Assembly (NCBI RefSeq): GCF_009882915.1
Contig: NZ_WTUW01000009.1
Location: 778,605 to 842,604 of the forward strand
From: Sneathiella litorea
GTDB lineage: Bacteria > Pseudomonadota > Alphaproteobacteria > Sneathiellales > Sneathiellaceae
DNA: 64,000 bases
Reading direction: 5' to 3'
Below the pieces are notes generated by a model that had not been told where the DNA came from, searched no databases, and was given only the letters and a program-made list of their open reading frames with translations. Both the position numbers and the translations under genes were made by a program. Position 1 is the stretch's first letter, and each line of letters starts with the position of its first letter. This document shows, piece after piece, positions 48,867-58,247 of this stretch.

Positions 48867-49895
48867 ATGAAAAAGCTAATTGGTTTAACATTGGCAACCA
48901 TAGTTGCCATTACCGGTGCGCCATCCGCACAGGCCGCAGAAGTTACACTGACTTTGCATCATTTTCTAAGCCCCAAAGCCCCGGCGCATACCCAGATGCT
49001 TCAACCCTGGGCAGAAAAGATCGCGAAAGACTCTAATGGTCGAATTGAGGTCAAGATTTTCCCTTCCATGGCCTTGGGAGGCAAGCCTCCGGAACTCTAT
49101 CAGCAAGTTCGCGATGGTGTCGTTGACATGGTGTGGACCGTTCCAGGCTACACACCGGGCGTTTTTCCGCGCATTGAAGTTTTTGAGCTGCCGACGGTCC
49201 ATAAAGGCGATGCTAAGGTTACGAATGCCGCCATTCAGGAAATCTTCCCGTTGATCGCGGAGGATTTTGCGGATGTGAAGCCACTGCTTGTTCACGTCCA
49301 TGCTGGCAACGCCCTGCATACAACTTCCAAGAAAGTTACCTCACTTGACGATGTAAAGGGCATGAAAATACGCACACCCTCACGAAGTGGAGGATGGATG
49401 ATCGAGGCCTGGGGAGCGGATCCGGTAGGAATGCCTTTGCCGGATCTTTCGCAATCTCTCTCCAAGGGTGTTGTCGAAGGGGGATTGGTTCCCTTCGAGA
49501 TATTCCCTCCTTTCAAATTGGCAGACCTCACCAAGTATTCCTTGGTCGGTGGCGACAATGAGCGTTTTGGGACCGCAACTTTTCTATTCGCGATGAACAA
49601 GGACAGCTACAACAGACTTCCTGACGACCTGAAAAAAGTGATCGACGACAACATCGGGCCAACTTTCTCTGAGGAAATGGGCGTGGTCTGGAACAACGTT
49701 GAAAAACCCGGGATAGGTATGCAGGAAAAATCAGGTGGCGAAATTGTCCAACTTGATGCTGCTGCAAAAGGCGTCTTTGACGAGGTCGGCGGCAAGGTGG
49801 TCGCCCGCTGGGTTGAGGAGGTTGGTGACCGAGGGATTGACGGACAAAAGCTTGTCGAGGAGGCCCGCAAAGCCATCGCCAAGCACTCTAACTGA
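48867..49895 (+). CDS. dctP: TRAP transporter substrate-binding protein DctP
   Basis: Periplasmic receptor of a TRAP uptake system for organic acids. From the ATG at 48867, behind GGGAGG, the precursor has 342 residues with a signal peptide cut near AQA-AEVTL. It shows the DctP fold pattern: LHHFLSPKAPAHTQML at the start, KIFPSMALGG, and MKIRTPSR around residue 163, where the conserved Arg binds the ligand carboxylate. Followed by dctQ and dctM. Confidence 0.93.
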   Translation: MKKLIGLTLATIVAITGAPSAQAAEVTLTLHHFLSPKAPAHTQMLQPWAEKIAKDSNGRIEVKIFPSMALGGKPPELYQQVRDGVVDMVWTVPGYTPGVFPRIEVFELPTVHKGDAKVTNAAIQEIFPLIAEDFADVKPLLVHVHAGNALHTTSKKVTSLDDVKGMKIRTPSRSGGWMIEAWGADPVGMPLPDLSQSLSKGVVEGGLVPFEIFPPFKLADLTKYSLVGGDNERFGTATFLFAMNKDSYNRLPDDLKKVIDDNIGPTFSEEMGVVWNNVEKPGIGMQEKSGGEIVQLDAAAKGVFDEVGGKVVARWVEEVGDRGIDGQKLVEEARKAIAKHSN

Positions 49896-49930
49896 CCCGC
49901 ACCGTCTTGAGGTAAAATTTAGAGGTAAGG

Positions 49931-50428
49931 ATGCCAAAAAAACTGGATTGGATTATATCCGGCTGGGCGTTGCTCGCAGGTATCCTTACCTTCCTGATCG
50001 TGCTTGCAACAACGGTCAATACAGCGGCTTTTGGGGCAGATAAGATTGCCCGCATGTTTGGTGAGAATGTCAGCGGCCTGTCCGGGTATGAGGATTTTGT
50101 CCGCCTTGTAATCAGTGCCGCGGCCCTGATGTTCTTTCCTTATTGTCAGCGCCAAAAGGGGCATGTAGCGGTCGATCTATTTGCGGAACAATTTTCTATT
50201 CAGACTCAAGATGTTATTGAAAGTATCACCCTGATCCTGACGATCATCATTGCATTGTTTCTTGCCTACTGGATGACGTTAGGGATGATTTCCGCATATG
50301 AAGATTTTGCCTCATCACCTATTCTTGGCTGGCCAAACTGGCCCTTTTACATTCCCGGTGTCGTGTCCCTGCTCCTTTGGGCCCTGGTTGCGGCAATGCA
50401 ACTTAGCACAAAGAAGGGTAGACAGTGA
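49931..50428 (+). CDS. dctQ: TRAP transporter small permease DctQ
   Basis: Four-helix small membrane subunit of the TRAP transporter. The 165-residue product has hydrophobic segments near residues 12-32, 55-75, 93-115 and 135-155, and the family motif GHVAVDLF near residue 77. An AGAGGTAAGG precedes the ATG. Its stop overlaps the dctM GTG start. Confidence 0.92.
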   Translation: MPKKLDWIISGWALLAGILTFLIVLATTVNTAAFGADKIARMFGENVSGLSGYEDFVRLVISAAALMFFPYCQRQKGHVAVDLFAEQFSIQTQDVIESITLILTIIIALFLAYWMTLGMISAYEDFASSPILGWPNWPFYIPGVVSLLLWALVAAMQLSTKKGRQ

Positions 50429-51810
50429 GCGGGGAGATTATCGGCATTTTGGGCCTTGTGGTCCTGTTCGCCCTCCTGGCCCTTCGCATACCGGTGGGAC
50501 TGGCGATGGTATTGGTCGGCATTGGCGGCAACTTTGCCCTGAGCCTTACCTTGCCCTACCTTCGTTTTGAGCCTTATCTATTCCAGTTCAAGAGCCTGCT
50601 CTGGAATTCAGTCGCAAATTATGATCTCTCTGTTGTCCCGCTGTTTATCCTGATGGGCTATCTCGCCTCAAACGCCAATCTCAGCCGGGATCTATTCCAG
50701 GGTGTCAACGCCTTTGCCGGAAAATATCGCGGCGGTGTTGCAATGTCAGCGATTGGCGCCTGTGCCGGTTTTGGTGCTGTTTGCGGCTCCTCTCTTGCGA
50801 CAGCATCTACCATGGGGCGGGTTGCACTACCTGAGCTCCGGCGGCTTCATTATGCGCCCGGCTTTGCAACTGGGGTGTTGGCGGCTGGCGGCACCCTCGG
50901 CATTCTTATTCCTCCGTCTGTCGCGCTCGTGATCTATGCGATCATCGTTGAAGCTTCAATCCTAGAGATGTTCCAGGCGGCTATTATCCCAGGACTTATT
51001 GCCGTCTTGTTTTTCATTATTGCGATTGCCGTTATTGTCCGGATCAAACCGTCCCTCGCGCCAGAAGCTCAACCCATGGCGAAAGAGGAACGACGCGTCG
51101 CAATCCGCCGCCTCATACCCGTTGTGGTCATCTTTGGCGCCATTATTCTTGGGCTTGGCCTTGGTCTTTTTACCCCAACCCCAGCGGCGGGAATTGGTGT
51201 TTTCCTGATTTTTGTCTACGGCCTCTATCTTCGCCGTTTTGGGGAAGGATTGAGCGTTGCCGCCATTAAGGACTCTATCTTGGCAACGGCTGTGACCAGC
51301 GGGATGATTTATTTCATCCTGTTCGGAGCAGAGGTCCTGAAAGGCTTTTTTACACGCGCCGGACTTCCCGAGGCACTGGCATCCTGGGCCGGCGCAAGCA
51401 GCCTTGAGCCGCTGGGAATTATCGTCATCATGCTGATCGCTCTTATCATCCTCGGTTGTTTTATGGATTCACTTTCCATGATTCTGGTTGTGGTTCCCTT
51501 TTTATGGCCGGTTCTGGTGGAGATTAACGGCGGCGACTATGCGACAGCCGCCACTTCCGCCTTTGCCATGAATGCTAACGAACTAAAAATATGGTTTGGT
51601 ATTCTCTCGCTCATTGTGATCGAGCTCGGGCTGATAACTCCCCCGGTCGGCCTAAATGTTTTCATCATTAGCGCCCTTGCAGGAGACGTGAAGATGAAAG
51701 ATACCTTTAAGGGAGTTCTTCCCTTCTTTGCTATCGAGATACTCCGTATCGGGCTGATCCTGTTCTTTCCTGTCATCGCTCTTTTTGTACCGCGCTTGCT
51801 CTCCGGTTAA
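50425..51810 (+). CDS. dctM: TRAP transporter large permease DctM
   Basis: The sodium-coupled transport subunit. The 461-residue protein has about 12 membrane helices, the early GACAGFGAVCGSSLATASTMG and GTLGILIPPSVALVIYA motifs of the family, and GCFMDSLSMILVVVPFLWPV. It starts with GTG, overlapping the dctQ stop (GTGA). Its stop shares the TTAA tetranucleotide with the stop of the opposing adenylate cyclase gene. Confidence 0.94.
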   Translation: MSGEIIGILGLVVLFALLALRIPVGLAMVLVGIGGNFALSLTLPYLRFEPYLFQFKSLLWNSVANYDLSVVPLFILMGYLASNANLSRDLFQGVNAFAGKYRGGVAMSAIGACAGFGAVCGSSLATASTMGRVALPELRRLHYAPGFATGVLAAGGTLGILIPPSVALVIYAIIVEASILEMFQAAIIPGLIAVLFFIIAIAVIVRIKPSLAPEAQPMAKEERRVAIRRLIPVVVIFGAIILGLGLGLFTPTPAAGIGVFLIFVYGLYLRRFGEGLSVAAIKDSILATAVTSGMIYFILFGAEVLKGFFTRAGLPEALASWAGASSLEPLGIIVIMLIALIILGCFMDSLSMILVVVPFLWPVLVEINGGDYATAATSAFAMNANELKIWFGILSLIVIELGLITPPVGLNVFIISALAGDVKMKDTFKGVLPFFAIEILRIGLILFFPVIALFVPRLLSG

Positions 51811-53201
51811 GCCGGGACGGAAACCATCGGGTTTATCCAGGTTTTAACAGTTTCACCCCGCCCCCGAATTGATTGGGACCCATTTTCGGTATACTGCAAT
51901 TCTCTAGCGATTACCGCGCCGCCAGCGGCTTCTATAAGATCACCGCTAACGACCACCTTTGCATTCAGTTCGCGCGTTAGAGCTTCCAGCCGGCTGGCAA
52001 CATTGACGACGTCTCCAAGCACTGCATATTCCAGGCGGCGTTCCGAACCGATATCGCCGAGAACCGCCGTGCCATAGTGAATGCCAACAGATAGTCGTAT
52101 GGGCGCGGCACCGCCCTTGACGCGCAATTCATTCCAGCTCTTCATTTCCTGATGCATGGCGGCCGCACAACGCAAGGCATTCTCCGCGTCGGCCTCCGTC
52201 GTTTCCGGTGTGCCAAAGGTTGCCATTAAACCGTCACCCAGAAACTTGTCCAGCGTCCCATGATTGTCGAAGACACATGCTTCCATGCGGGAATGAAACT
52301 GCCGCAATACCTCAACAATTCTTTCTGGCGTTTCCGCCTCCGCCATTTTTGTGAAACCAACGATATCTGCAAATAGAACCGCCACCGACTGCGCCCTTAC
52401 CGCACCAAGTGGTTGATCGCTTTCAGCGAGATTATCGACAATGTTTGGCGGAAAATGCCGGGAAAGATTTGCCCGCTCCCGCGCCACATCAGCCTGACGG
52501 ACCAATAATCTACGCGAGCGCCAACTGTTCAGGCCGAGCAAGCCCGCAACAATGCAGAATATCAATACCTCCTGGATGCGTGGTTCTAATGGAATATAAT
52601 TTGGGTCAACAATCTCGAGAACATTTGGATAGCCCGCGAGCGCCAATTTTACTTTTTCAGAAAGGTCGGCAATATCTGAAGGCTGATAGATTGCCCAGAA
52701 ATAAGCGGCTAACCAAAGAGCCGTCGTGAAGGCAGCAACAGGGAGCAGAGTTCGCCAGGAATATGCAAGAGCCGCACCCGCCAATAAAATATAGAAATAG
52801 GGAAAATTCCCGGATTTAAACTGCATGGCCACTGACCAAGGGCGTGGATCCCAGGGGTTGGGAACCACCAAGACAATAGTCATCAGTAAAAGATCCAGGA
52901 ATATCAGGAACAACTCGACCCGAGATCGCTCCACCCGTCCCATTTTGACCTGAGCCCAACCAATCAGAAGAAAACCGACAATCAATGCCTGATAATAAAG
53001 AACAGACCAGTTGGGAATGCGGTAGATCAGAAACACACTAATTATGGCGAGAGAAAAAGTCCGCGCCCGAACTGCCAGCATCACTCCTTCATGTTTGTTC
53101 TGTTCCAGCGCCTCATAGAGGTATTTATTACTCTCAATACCGTCCTGGCCTTCCCTCTCTTTTAATTGACGCATCCCATCAATCGTCCGTGCCTCGACCA
53201 T
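51807..53201 (-). CDS. Membrane-bound class III adenylate cyclase
   Basis: Makes cAMP (or possibly cGMP). The 464 residues have an N-terminal cytoplasmic stretch, about six membrane helices (50-240), and a C-terminal cyclase domain from about 270. The metal-binding Asp residues are visible in LFADIVGFT and FLGDGLMATFG. DKFLGD supplies the adenine-selecting Lys and YAVLGDVVNVASR the matching Asp, which fits ATP as substrate. It ends convergently into dctM and sits downstream of the DUF3108 gene with a 140-base gap. No cAMP-binding Crp is linked to it. Confidence 0.92.
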   Translation of the reverse strand: MVEARTIDGMRQLKEREGQDGIESNKYLYEALEQNKHEGVMLAVRARTFSLAIISVFLIYRIPNWSVLYYQALIVGFLLIGWAQVKMGRVERSRVELFLIFLDLLLMTIVLVVPNPWDPRPWSVAMQFKSGNFPYFYILLAGAALAYSWRTLLPVAAFTTALWLAAYFWAIYQPSDIADLSEKVKLALAGYPNVLEIVDPNYIPLEPRIQEVLIFCIVAGLLGLNSWRSRRLLVRQADVARERANLSRHFPPNIVDNLAESDQPLGAVRAQSVAVLFADIVGFTKMAEAETPERIVEVLRQFHSRMEACVFDNHGTLDKFLGDGLMATFGTPETTEADAENALRCAAAMHQEMKSWNELRVKGGAAPIRLSVGIHYGTAVLGDIGSERRLEYAVLGDVVNVASRLEALTRELNAKVVVSGDLIEAAGGAVIARELQYTENGSQSIRGRGETVKTWINPMVSVPA

Positions 53202-53341
53202 CGCGCTAACTCCACTATTGCAGATCTATCCATATTATATGAATGACCCAGGCATCCCTCAGAAGAAGCTTTCGTTTAATGTTTATGCTTTTTTAGTCTA
53301 ATCAGGGGCGTATTGCCAAACTTCTCTTATCAATTGTGGGT

Positions 53342-54196
53342 TTATTGCGAATTACGGCTTACTAGTTGCACAGGGCCTTCACGATAACGACTGAGATGCA
53401 ATTCCATGACGCCAAATTGGGTGTCCAATGTCATTCGAACCGGAACAATGCGGCCATTTCTAATCGGTGCCCCGGCCCACACAATGATTTCCTGATCGGC
53501 GTTGGGGGGCCGGTCATAATTCCGGTTAGCAGGAAAACCACCTTTTCGAATAAAGTCAATCTTGCAGCCAATGGCCTGACCATCAAACACAGAATAGCGG
53601 GAGGGCTTGATATTCCGCATCGGCGTCTCGGTCAGCAGCACGTCATAGCGTCGATGCCCGTCAAATATCGGCAATTGCGCATTACAACCTTTGCCTTTCT
53701 CCAACCGATTAGTCATCGTCAGGATAGCCGTCATTGGATCAATCGTGTTCGTCAGGCTGTCTGGGGAAATCGGGGTATATTTATCCGGCGAGTCAATACG
53801 CGTGGCGGTTTTATGTACCTTTACCTCACCTGTGTTCACGTAATCCATGGAAACCGTACGAACATTTTTATTCCAGGCGCTTTTATGCTGATGTTGGCGA
53901 GGAAAAAACTTATCGAGACTGATAAGGCCTTGGGTTTCACTGGTTGCAAACCAGGTAAACATCCAATTAAACGCCTCATTGGTCCGGGCAGCCCCTTCGA
54001 TTATATAGCTACTCTGTCCTTGCCTGACTTCAGTCTCAATGCTGCCGAGATAAAGCCCTCCAATATAAACTGAATAGTATAAGTCCGTTTCATCCTCTGC
54101 CGCGACAACTGAGCGCGAGAATAGCGCGGCGAAGAGAAAAAAGCCTGCCCCCACTATCCTTATGGAATTTACGCTACTTTTCTTAAACGCAGACAT
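53342..54196 (-). CDS. DUF3108 domain secreted protein
   Basis: Unknown function. The 284-residue product has a signal peptide ending near VVA-AEDE, and a single DUF3108 domain through most of the rest (YSVYIGGLYLGSIE at the start, a central RYDVLLTE). Cysteines at roughly 174 and 209 could form a disulfide. DUF3108 proteins are periplasmic or outer-membrane-linked beta-rich proteins. It lies between uppP and the cyclase, in the same direction but with gaps near 100 bases, so an operon is uncertain. Confidence 0.8.
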   Translation of the reverse strand: MSAFKKSSVNSIRIVGAGFFLFAALFSRSVVAAEDETDLYYSVYIGGLYLGSIETEVRQGQSSYIIEGAARTNEAFNWMFTWFATSETQGLISLDKFFPRQHQHKSAWNKNVRTVSMDYVNTGEVKVHKTATRIDSPDKYTPISPDSLTNTIDPMTAILTMTNRLEKGKGCNAQLPIFDGHRRYDVLLTETPMRNIKPSRYSVFDGQAIGCKIDFIRKGGFPANRNYDRPPNADQEIIVWAGAPIRNGRIVPVRMTLDTQFGVMELHLSRYREGPVQLVSRNSQ

Positions 54197-54293
54197 GCAT
54201 ATCCCTCCCCGTTCACTTTGAAGGGGAGATGGTGCTTCAGACCGGATTAATCAAGCAATTTGAGTTTCGGGAATGGGCCGATGCCTTTGAACC

Positions 54294-55094
54294 TCAAGTA
54301 GAAAAGTATAGTACAAGCAGCATTACGCCGAGGATCAGCCGGTAAATAATAAAAGGTGTGTAGCCAATCTTCTCAATCCAACGCATCAAAAGACTTATGA
54401 CCATGAATGCAACTAGACAAGAGACCACACCCGCAAGAATCGCATCAAGACCGATTTGCGCGTCCCCGACCTGGATCAAATGGTAGGTGGCAAGCGTGCC
54501 CGCCCCAAGAATCGTCGGGATTGAAAGTAATATTGAAAAATACGCACTATCGCTCCGGCTTAGGCCACGCATTCGCGCCGCTGACATGGTAATCCCGGAT
54601 CGGCTGGTTCCCGGTAAAAGTGAAAGAATCTGAAAAATCCCGATGATAAAGGAATCCAGTACAGTGATCGTTCCAATTTCCTTTGTAACAGGATATTTTT
54701 TATCGACCCACCCGAGGAAAAGGCCAAAAAATATTGTCGTCGCCGCCACAAGAAGGATCGACCTGAGTTCTCCCTGGATTAAGAAGTACACAGCACCACC
54801 GGCAACAATGATTGGGATGCTGGCGATTATAATATGCTGGCCAAGTCGCCGCCCTTCAGAGGCAGAATTATCCGTTGGTCGCAGGAAAGCCATTATGATC
54901 GCGTGAACATCTTTCCGAAAATAAGCGATCACCGCTACTAGTGTGCCGACATGCACCGCGATATCAATGCTTTGTCCCTGATCCTGCCAGCCGGTGAGTG
55001 TCGGGATGATCAATAGGTGACCACTCGAAGAGATTGGCAGAAACTCTGTAATTCCCTGAATGACAGCAAGAACTAGAATATGAAAAAATGGCAT
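54294..55094 (-). CDS. uppP: Undecaprenyl-diphosphatase
   Basis: Recycles undecaprenyl diphosphate to the monophosphate carrier used by MraY; also called BacA. The 266 residues have eight membrane helices and both catalytic motifs, GITEFLPISSSGHL (residues 14-27) and PGTSRSGITMSAARMRGL. The start at 55094 faces the isomerase gene. It serves the same lipid carrier cycle as the dcw cluster though far from it. Confidence 0.96.
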   Translation of the reverse strand: MPFFHILVLAVIQGITEFLPISSSGHLLIIPTLTGWQDQGQSIDIAVHVGTLVAVIAYFRKDVHAIIMAFLRPTDNSASEGRRLGQHIIIASIPIIVAGGAVYFLIQGELRSILLVAATTIFFGLFLGWVDKKYPVTKEIGTITVLDSFIIGIFQILSLLPGTSRSGITMSAARMRGLSRSDSAYFSILLSIPTILGAGTLATYHLIQVGDAQIGLDAILAGVVSCLVAFMVISLLMRWIEKIGYTPFIIYRLILGVMLLVLYFST

Positions 55095-55261
55095 GTTATC
55101 TCTTAAAAATACTCAGGGCATCGCATACTTCTGCCGACTATTATCTCATCGAATCGAATACAATGTCTCAACCCATTGCAACGATAACGAAATTTATTTG
55201 GCCGCAGGCACTATAAAGACCTATTGTGAAGAAAAAGTAACAAATAACAATGGAGAAAACC

Positions 55262-55915
55262 ATGACCTACAGCGTTGATCTTTTCTGGTCGTTCAGAAGT
55301 CCATACTCCTATTTGGCAACAGGACGGATTGTAGAATTAACAAAAGAGTATGACCTCCGGGTAAATGTTCGGCCTGTTTATCCTATTGCCGTCCGGACGC
55401 CGGAATTTTTCAAGGATGTCCACCCGCTCTGGATTGACTATCTGTTGACCGACATACAGCGCGTTGGCGATATGAATGGCATTCCTATTTCCTGGCCAAG
55501 GCCTGATCCGGTAAAAATGAATCGGGAGACAAAAGAGATACCGCGGGAACAGCCCTATATCCATCGGTTGACGCACCTCGGGGTCGCGGCTGCGGAAACA
55601 GGCAACGGCCTTGCCTTCCTGGATGAAATTTCCCAACTCCTCTGGAATGGTAATGTTCGTGGCTGGCATGAAGGCGATCATCTCGCCAAAGCGGCAGCAA
55701 AGGCGGGATTTGATCTCGCGCATCTTGATAGTCTCATAGCTGACGATTTTGATGGCTATGCCGCCAAGGTTGAGGAAAATCAAGCCGCACTTGAAAAATC
55801 AGGCCATTGGGGGGTTCCCACTCTTGCCTATAAGAACGAAGCTTTCTTCGGTCAAGATCGGGTGGAGGCGTGTCTGTGGCGCATGAAACAGGACGGATTG
55901 ACCACCGCCAAATAA
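55262..55915 (+). CDS. 2-hydroxychromene-2-carboxylate isomerase / DsbA-family thioredoxin-fold protein
   Basis: GST-kappa-like protein. From the ATG at 55262, preceded by GGAG, it has 217 residues. The opening DLFWSFRSPYSYLATGR carries the Ser of the HCCA isomerase active site in place of a DsbA CxxC, and WGVPTLAYKNEAFFGQDR holds the cis-Pro and the typical end. In naphthalene catabolism such enzymes isomerise 2-hydroxychromene-2-carboxylate with glutathione; no such pathway is visible here, so the substrate is open. Confidence 0.85.
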   Translation: MTYSVDLFWSFRSPYSYLATGRIVELTKEYDLRVNVRPVYPIAVRTPEFFKDVHPLWIDYLLTDIQRVGDMNGIPISWPRPDPVKMNRETKEIPREQPYIHRLTHLGVAAAETGNGLAFLDEISQLLWNGNVRGWHEGDHLAKAAAKAGFDLAHLDSLIADDFDGYAAKVEENQAALEKSGHWGVPTLAYKNEAFFGQDRVEACLWRMKQDGLTTAK

Positions 55916-55934
55916 ACGACAGGCATCGAATTAC

Positions 55935-56162
55935 CTAACGTATCATATTTACTTTCTCAGATGGCTCTTTCTTGAGGTTGGCCATCTGGGACTGTGCTTT
56001 GTCGCTCATATTTTCTGGCGCCATGACAACGTTCAGAACCAAGGCCAGTCCAAGCGTCGCCGCAACGGCAATAACAGCAATTTGCTGGCGATATGATCTG
56101 GTTAAGGATATCAGCCGGGAAAATACATTCTGCTTCCCGCGTAGAGACTGTGCTTTATTCAT
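55935..56162 (-). CDS. Small single-pass membrane protein
   Basis: Unrecognised 75-residue protein: a basic N-terminus (about 25 residues), one membrane helix (IAVIAVAATLGLALVLNVVM), and a charged C-terminal tail with Met and Lys. An AGGAC-type site (GGAAAGGACAGGGAA) precedes the ATG. It follows the polyamine operon in the same direction after about 90 bases. The amino-acid pattern is that of a real inner-membrane protein, but no function can be proposed. Confidence 0.6.
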   Translation of the reverse strand: MNKAQSLRGKQNVFSRLISLTRSYRQQIAVIAVAATLGLALVLNVVMAPENMSDKAQSQMANLKKEPSEKVNMIR

Positions 56163-56255
56163 TTCCCTGTCCTTTCTTTATGAAGAGCACTTTGACGGGG
56201 AAATGGGGCTAATTTTATTCAAAAATAAGGTAAAATTTTGCTGCTTTCAGGGAAA

Positions 56256-57155
56256 TCAGCGCGAAAACGCAAGAGAAAGGATCTTATAAGCAAGCTTGGC
56301 GGCGAGGAAGTTAGGCGCATTGAGCCCTTCGATCGGCGCCAGTTCATTGATATCTGCCCCCACAATTTTCCCGGCTTTTGAAGCAGCCTTGATGATACTA
56401 ATCGCATCATTCCAGAAGAATCCGCCCGGTTCAGGTGTCCCGGTTGCAGGCATGACAGAGCCATCAAAACCATCGAGATCGAAGGTCAGGTAAATGGGGC
56501 GATCTTTCAGCGGTGCAATGATGTCTTCAACGCGCCAGTTTTCACGGTCTTTTCCCCAATGGATCGTAATGCGATGCCGGTTTGCATCCAGAAAAGGTAT
56601 TTCCTCGGCCGAAATATTCCGTATGCCAATAGACACAATAGGTACGGACGGATGATCAAGCACCCGACGGATGGCCGCCGCATGGGAATAATGTTCGCCG
56701 TCGTATCCATCACGAAGATCCGCATGGGCATCAAAATGCAAAATAATCAGATCGTCGAACTGTTCGAGGAAGGGCCGGATTGCGCCTGGCGTAATGGAAT
56801 GTTCCCCTCCGAAAACAAGTGGAAACTTATCATCCGCAAGCGCCTTTCCTGTCAACGTCGCGAGGCTATCAATTGCTTTTTTGATATTACTACCATCAAC
56901 TGGCCGTTCCCGCATGGTCACGACACCAAAGTCACGAAAGGGTTCCCGCCAGAGATCCTCATCAAAAAGCTCGACCTGGTGGCTCGCCTCAATCATCGCG
57001 GCGGGCCCCATGGCCGTTCCCCCGCCATAGCTGACGGACCCTTCAAGACCAAAAGGGATGACAATCGCCTTGGCGGCGGCGTAATCCACCGCCTCCGCCG
57101 CGGGCAACCCGAGAAACCCCTCTTCCGACGGGAGTATGTCAAACGGTTCGGTCAT
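56256..57155 (-). CDS. speB: Agmatinase-family ureohydrolase
   Basis: Binuclear Mn2+ enzyme that releases urea from a guanidino compound, in the classic case agmatine to putrescine. The 299-residue product has metal ligands in GGEHS (His 119), DAHADLRD (Asp 142, His 144, Asp 146) and DLDGFD (Asp 226, Asp 228), and the TGTPEPGG loop. The DLDGFDGS variant of the last motif is less usual than the common DIDVLDP. It is the last gene of the polyamine operon, 21 bases after the deoxyhypusine synthase-like gene. The substrate could be a guanidino polyamine rather than agmatine, since no arginine decarboxylase is adjacent. Confidence 0.85.
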   Translation of the reverse strand: MTEPFDILPSEEGFLGLPAAEAVDYAAAKAIVIPFGLEGSVSYGGGTAMGPAAMIEASHQVELFDEDLWREPFRDFGVVTMRERPVDGSNIKKAIDSLATLTGKALADDKFPLVFGGEHSITPGAIRPFLEQFDDLIILHFDAHADLRDGYDGEHYSHAAAIRRVLDHPSVPIVSIGIRNISAEEIPFLDANRHRITIHWGKDRENWRVEDIIAPLKDRPIYLTFDLDGFDGSVMPATGTPEPGGFFWNDAISIIKAASKAGKIVGADINELAPIEGLNAPNFLAAKLAYKILSLAFSR

Positions 57156-57176
57156 GCCTCTACGCCCGCTGATCAG

Positions 57177-58214
57177 CTACTTAAAGAGCTGCGTGAATTT
57201 ACGAGGCTGCCGATTTTTCCAGCCGCCCCGATGATACACGTCGGAGGCTAAAAGCGGTATGACCGACGAGGCTTCTGCAAAGACCATCTGCTCAAGGCTG
57301 GTGCTGACCTTGCCCCAGCTCGCTGCCTCTTTAAGCGTTGAGGAAGAACACGCTCCGTCACGTACATCGGCCACGGAAATCTGCACGGCATATTTATGGA
57401 CATCGACTTCCTTGCCGAGAATTTCCGCACAGACGACCGTATCCTGAACGAAGTTCTTCGGAACGCCGCCGCCGACCATTAGCAATCCCGTTGTGCCCCC
57501 TGCAATTTTGATCTCGGTAAGCTCACGGAAGTCCTTTACGCTATCAATACTGAGATGCGCGTCCGGGTTTTCCACCTGATGCTTGACCAGGCCGAACCCG
57601 GCCGAACAGTCGGAAAAGGCCGGGACAAAGATCGGCACATCATGATCAAAACAGGTTTCAATCAACGAGTTTTTCTTAACGGCATTAGTTTTCAGCCAGC
57701 GGCCCATCTCCAGGATAAACTCCCGTGAAGAATACGGACGTGGCTCCAACCCATCGGCGATTTTCTTGATCGTCTCATCGCAATGCTGCAGTTCTTCCTC
57801 ATCGATATAAGTATCGTAAATGCGGTCGATATACAGGGACCGCAAATCATTATCATCAACGGCACTATCCGCCTGATAATGACGAAAGCCCAACGCCTCG
57901 AAAAAATCCATGTCAACGATGGAGGCGCCGGTGGACACTATTGCATCCACCATACCCATTTCCACCAGATCCCGATAAACATGCATACAACCCCCGGCGG
58001 AAGTCGAACCAGCCAGAGTCAGGATAACAGCGCAATCCGGATCCTCAACGGCCATGTTGAAAATCTCCGTCGCCCGCGCTAGGTCACGCGAGGTAAAAGA
58101 CATTTTGCCCATGGCGTCAATAATTGGACGGGCATCAAAGCTTTTAAAATCGATATGTTCTACGACCTTCGATAGAAGAGCCGCTTTATCATTACTTTTA
58201 GAGGTATTAGTCAT
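57177..58214 (-). CDS. Deoxyhypusine synthase-like protein
   Basis: NAD-dependent aminobutyl transferase family. The 345 residues align with eukaryotic deoxyhypusine synthase through LTLAGSTSAGG near 67-75, the NAD-binding region, GGGVPKN (248-254) and EAASWGKV with the catalytic Lys at 302. The His that follows Lys in the human GGGVVKH motif is Asn here (254). Bacteria lack eIF5A, so the acceptor must differ: a free polyamine such as putrescine, giving homospermidine, is the best guess. It sits between an ornithine decarboxylase-like gene (33-base gap) and a ureohydrolase gene (21-base gap). Confidence 0.88.
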   Translation of the reverse strand: MTNTSKSNDKAALLSKVVEHIDFKSFDARPIIDAMGKMSFTSRDLARATEIFNMAVEDPDCAVILTLAGSTSAGGCMHVYRDLVEMGMVDAIVSTGASIVDMDFFEALGFRHYQADSAVDDNDLRSLYIDRIYDTYIDEEELQHCDETIKKIADGLEPRPYSSREFILEMGRWLKTNAVKKNSLIETCFDHDVPIFVPAFSDCSAGFGLVKHQVENPDAHLSIDSVKDFRELTEIKIAGGTTGLLMVGGGVPKNFVQDTVVCAEILGKEVDVHKYAVQISVADVRDGACSSSTLKEAASWGKVSTSLEQMVFAEASSVIPLLASDVYHRGGWKNRQPRKFTQLFK

Positions 58215-58247
58215 TTTCTAACTCTGCACCCTTATCAATTGGTTGCG

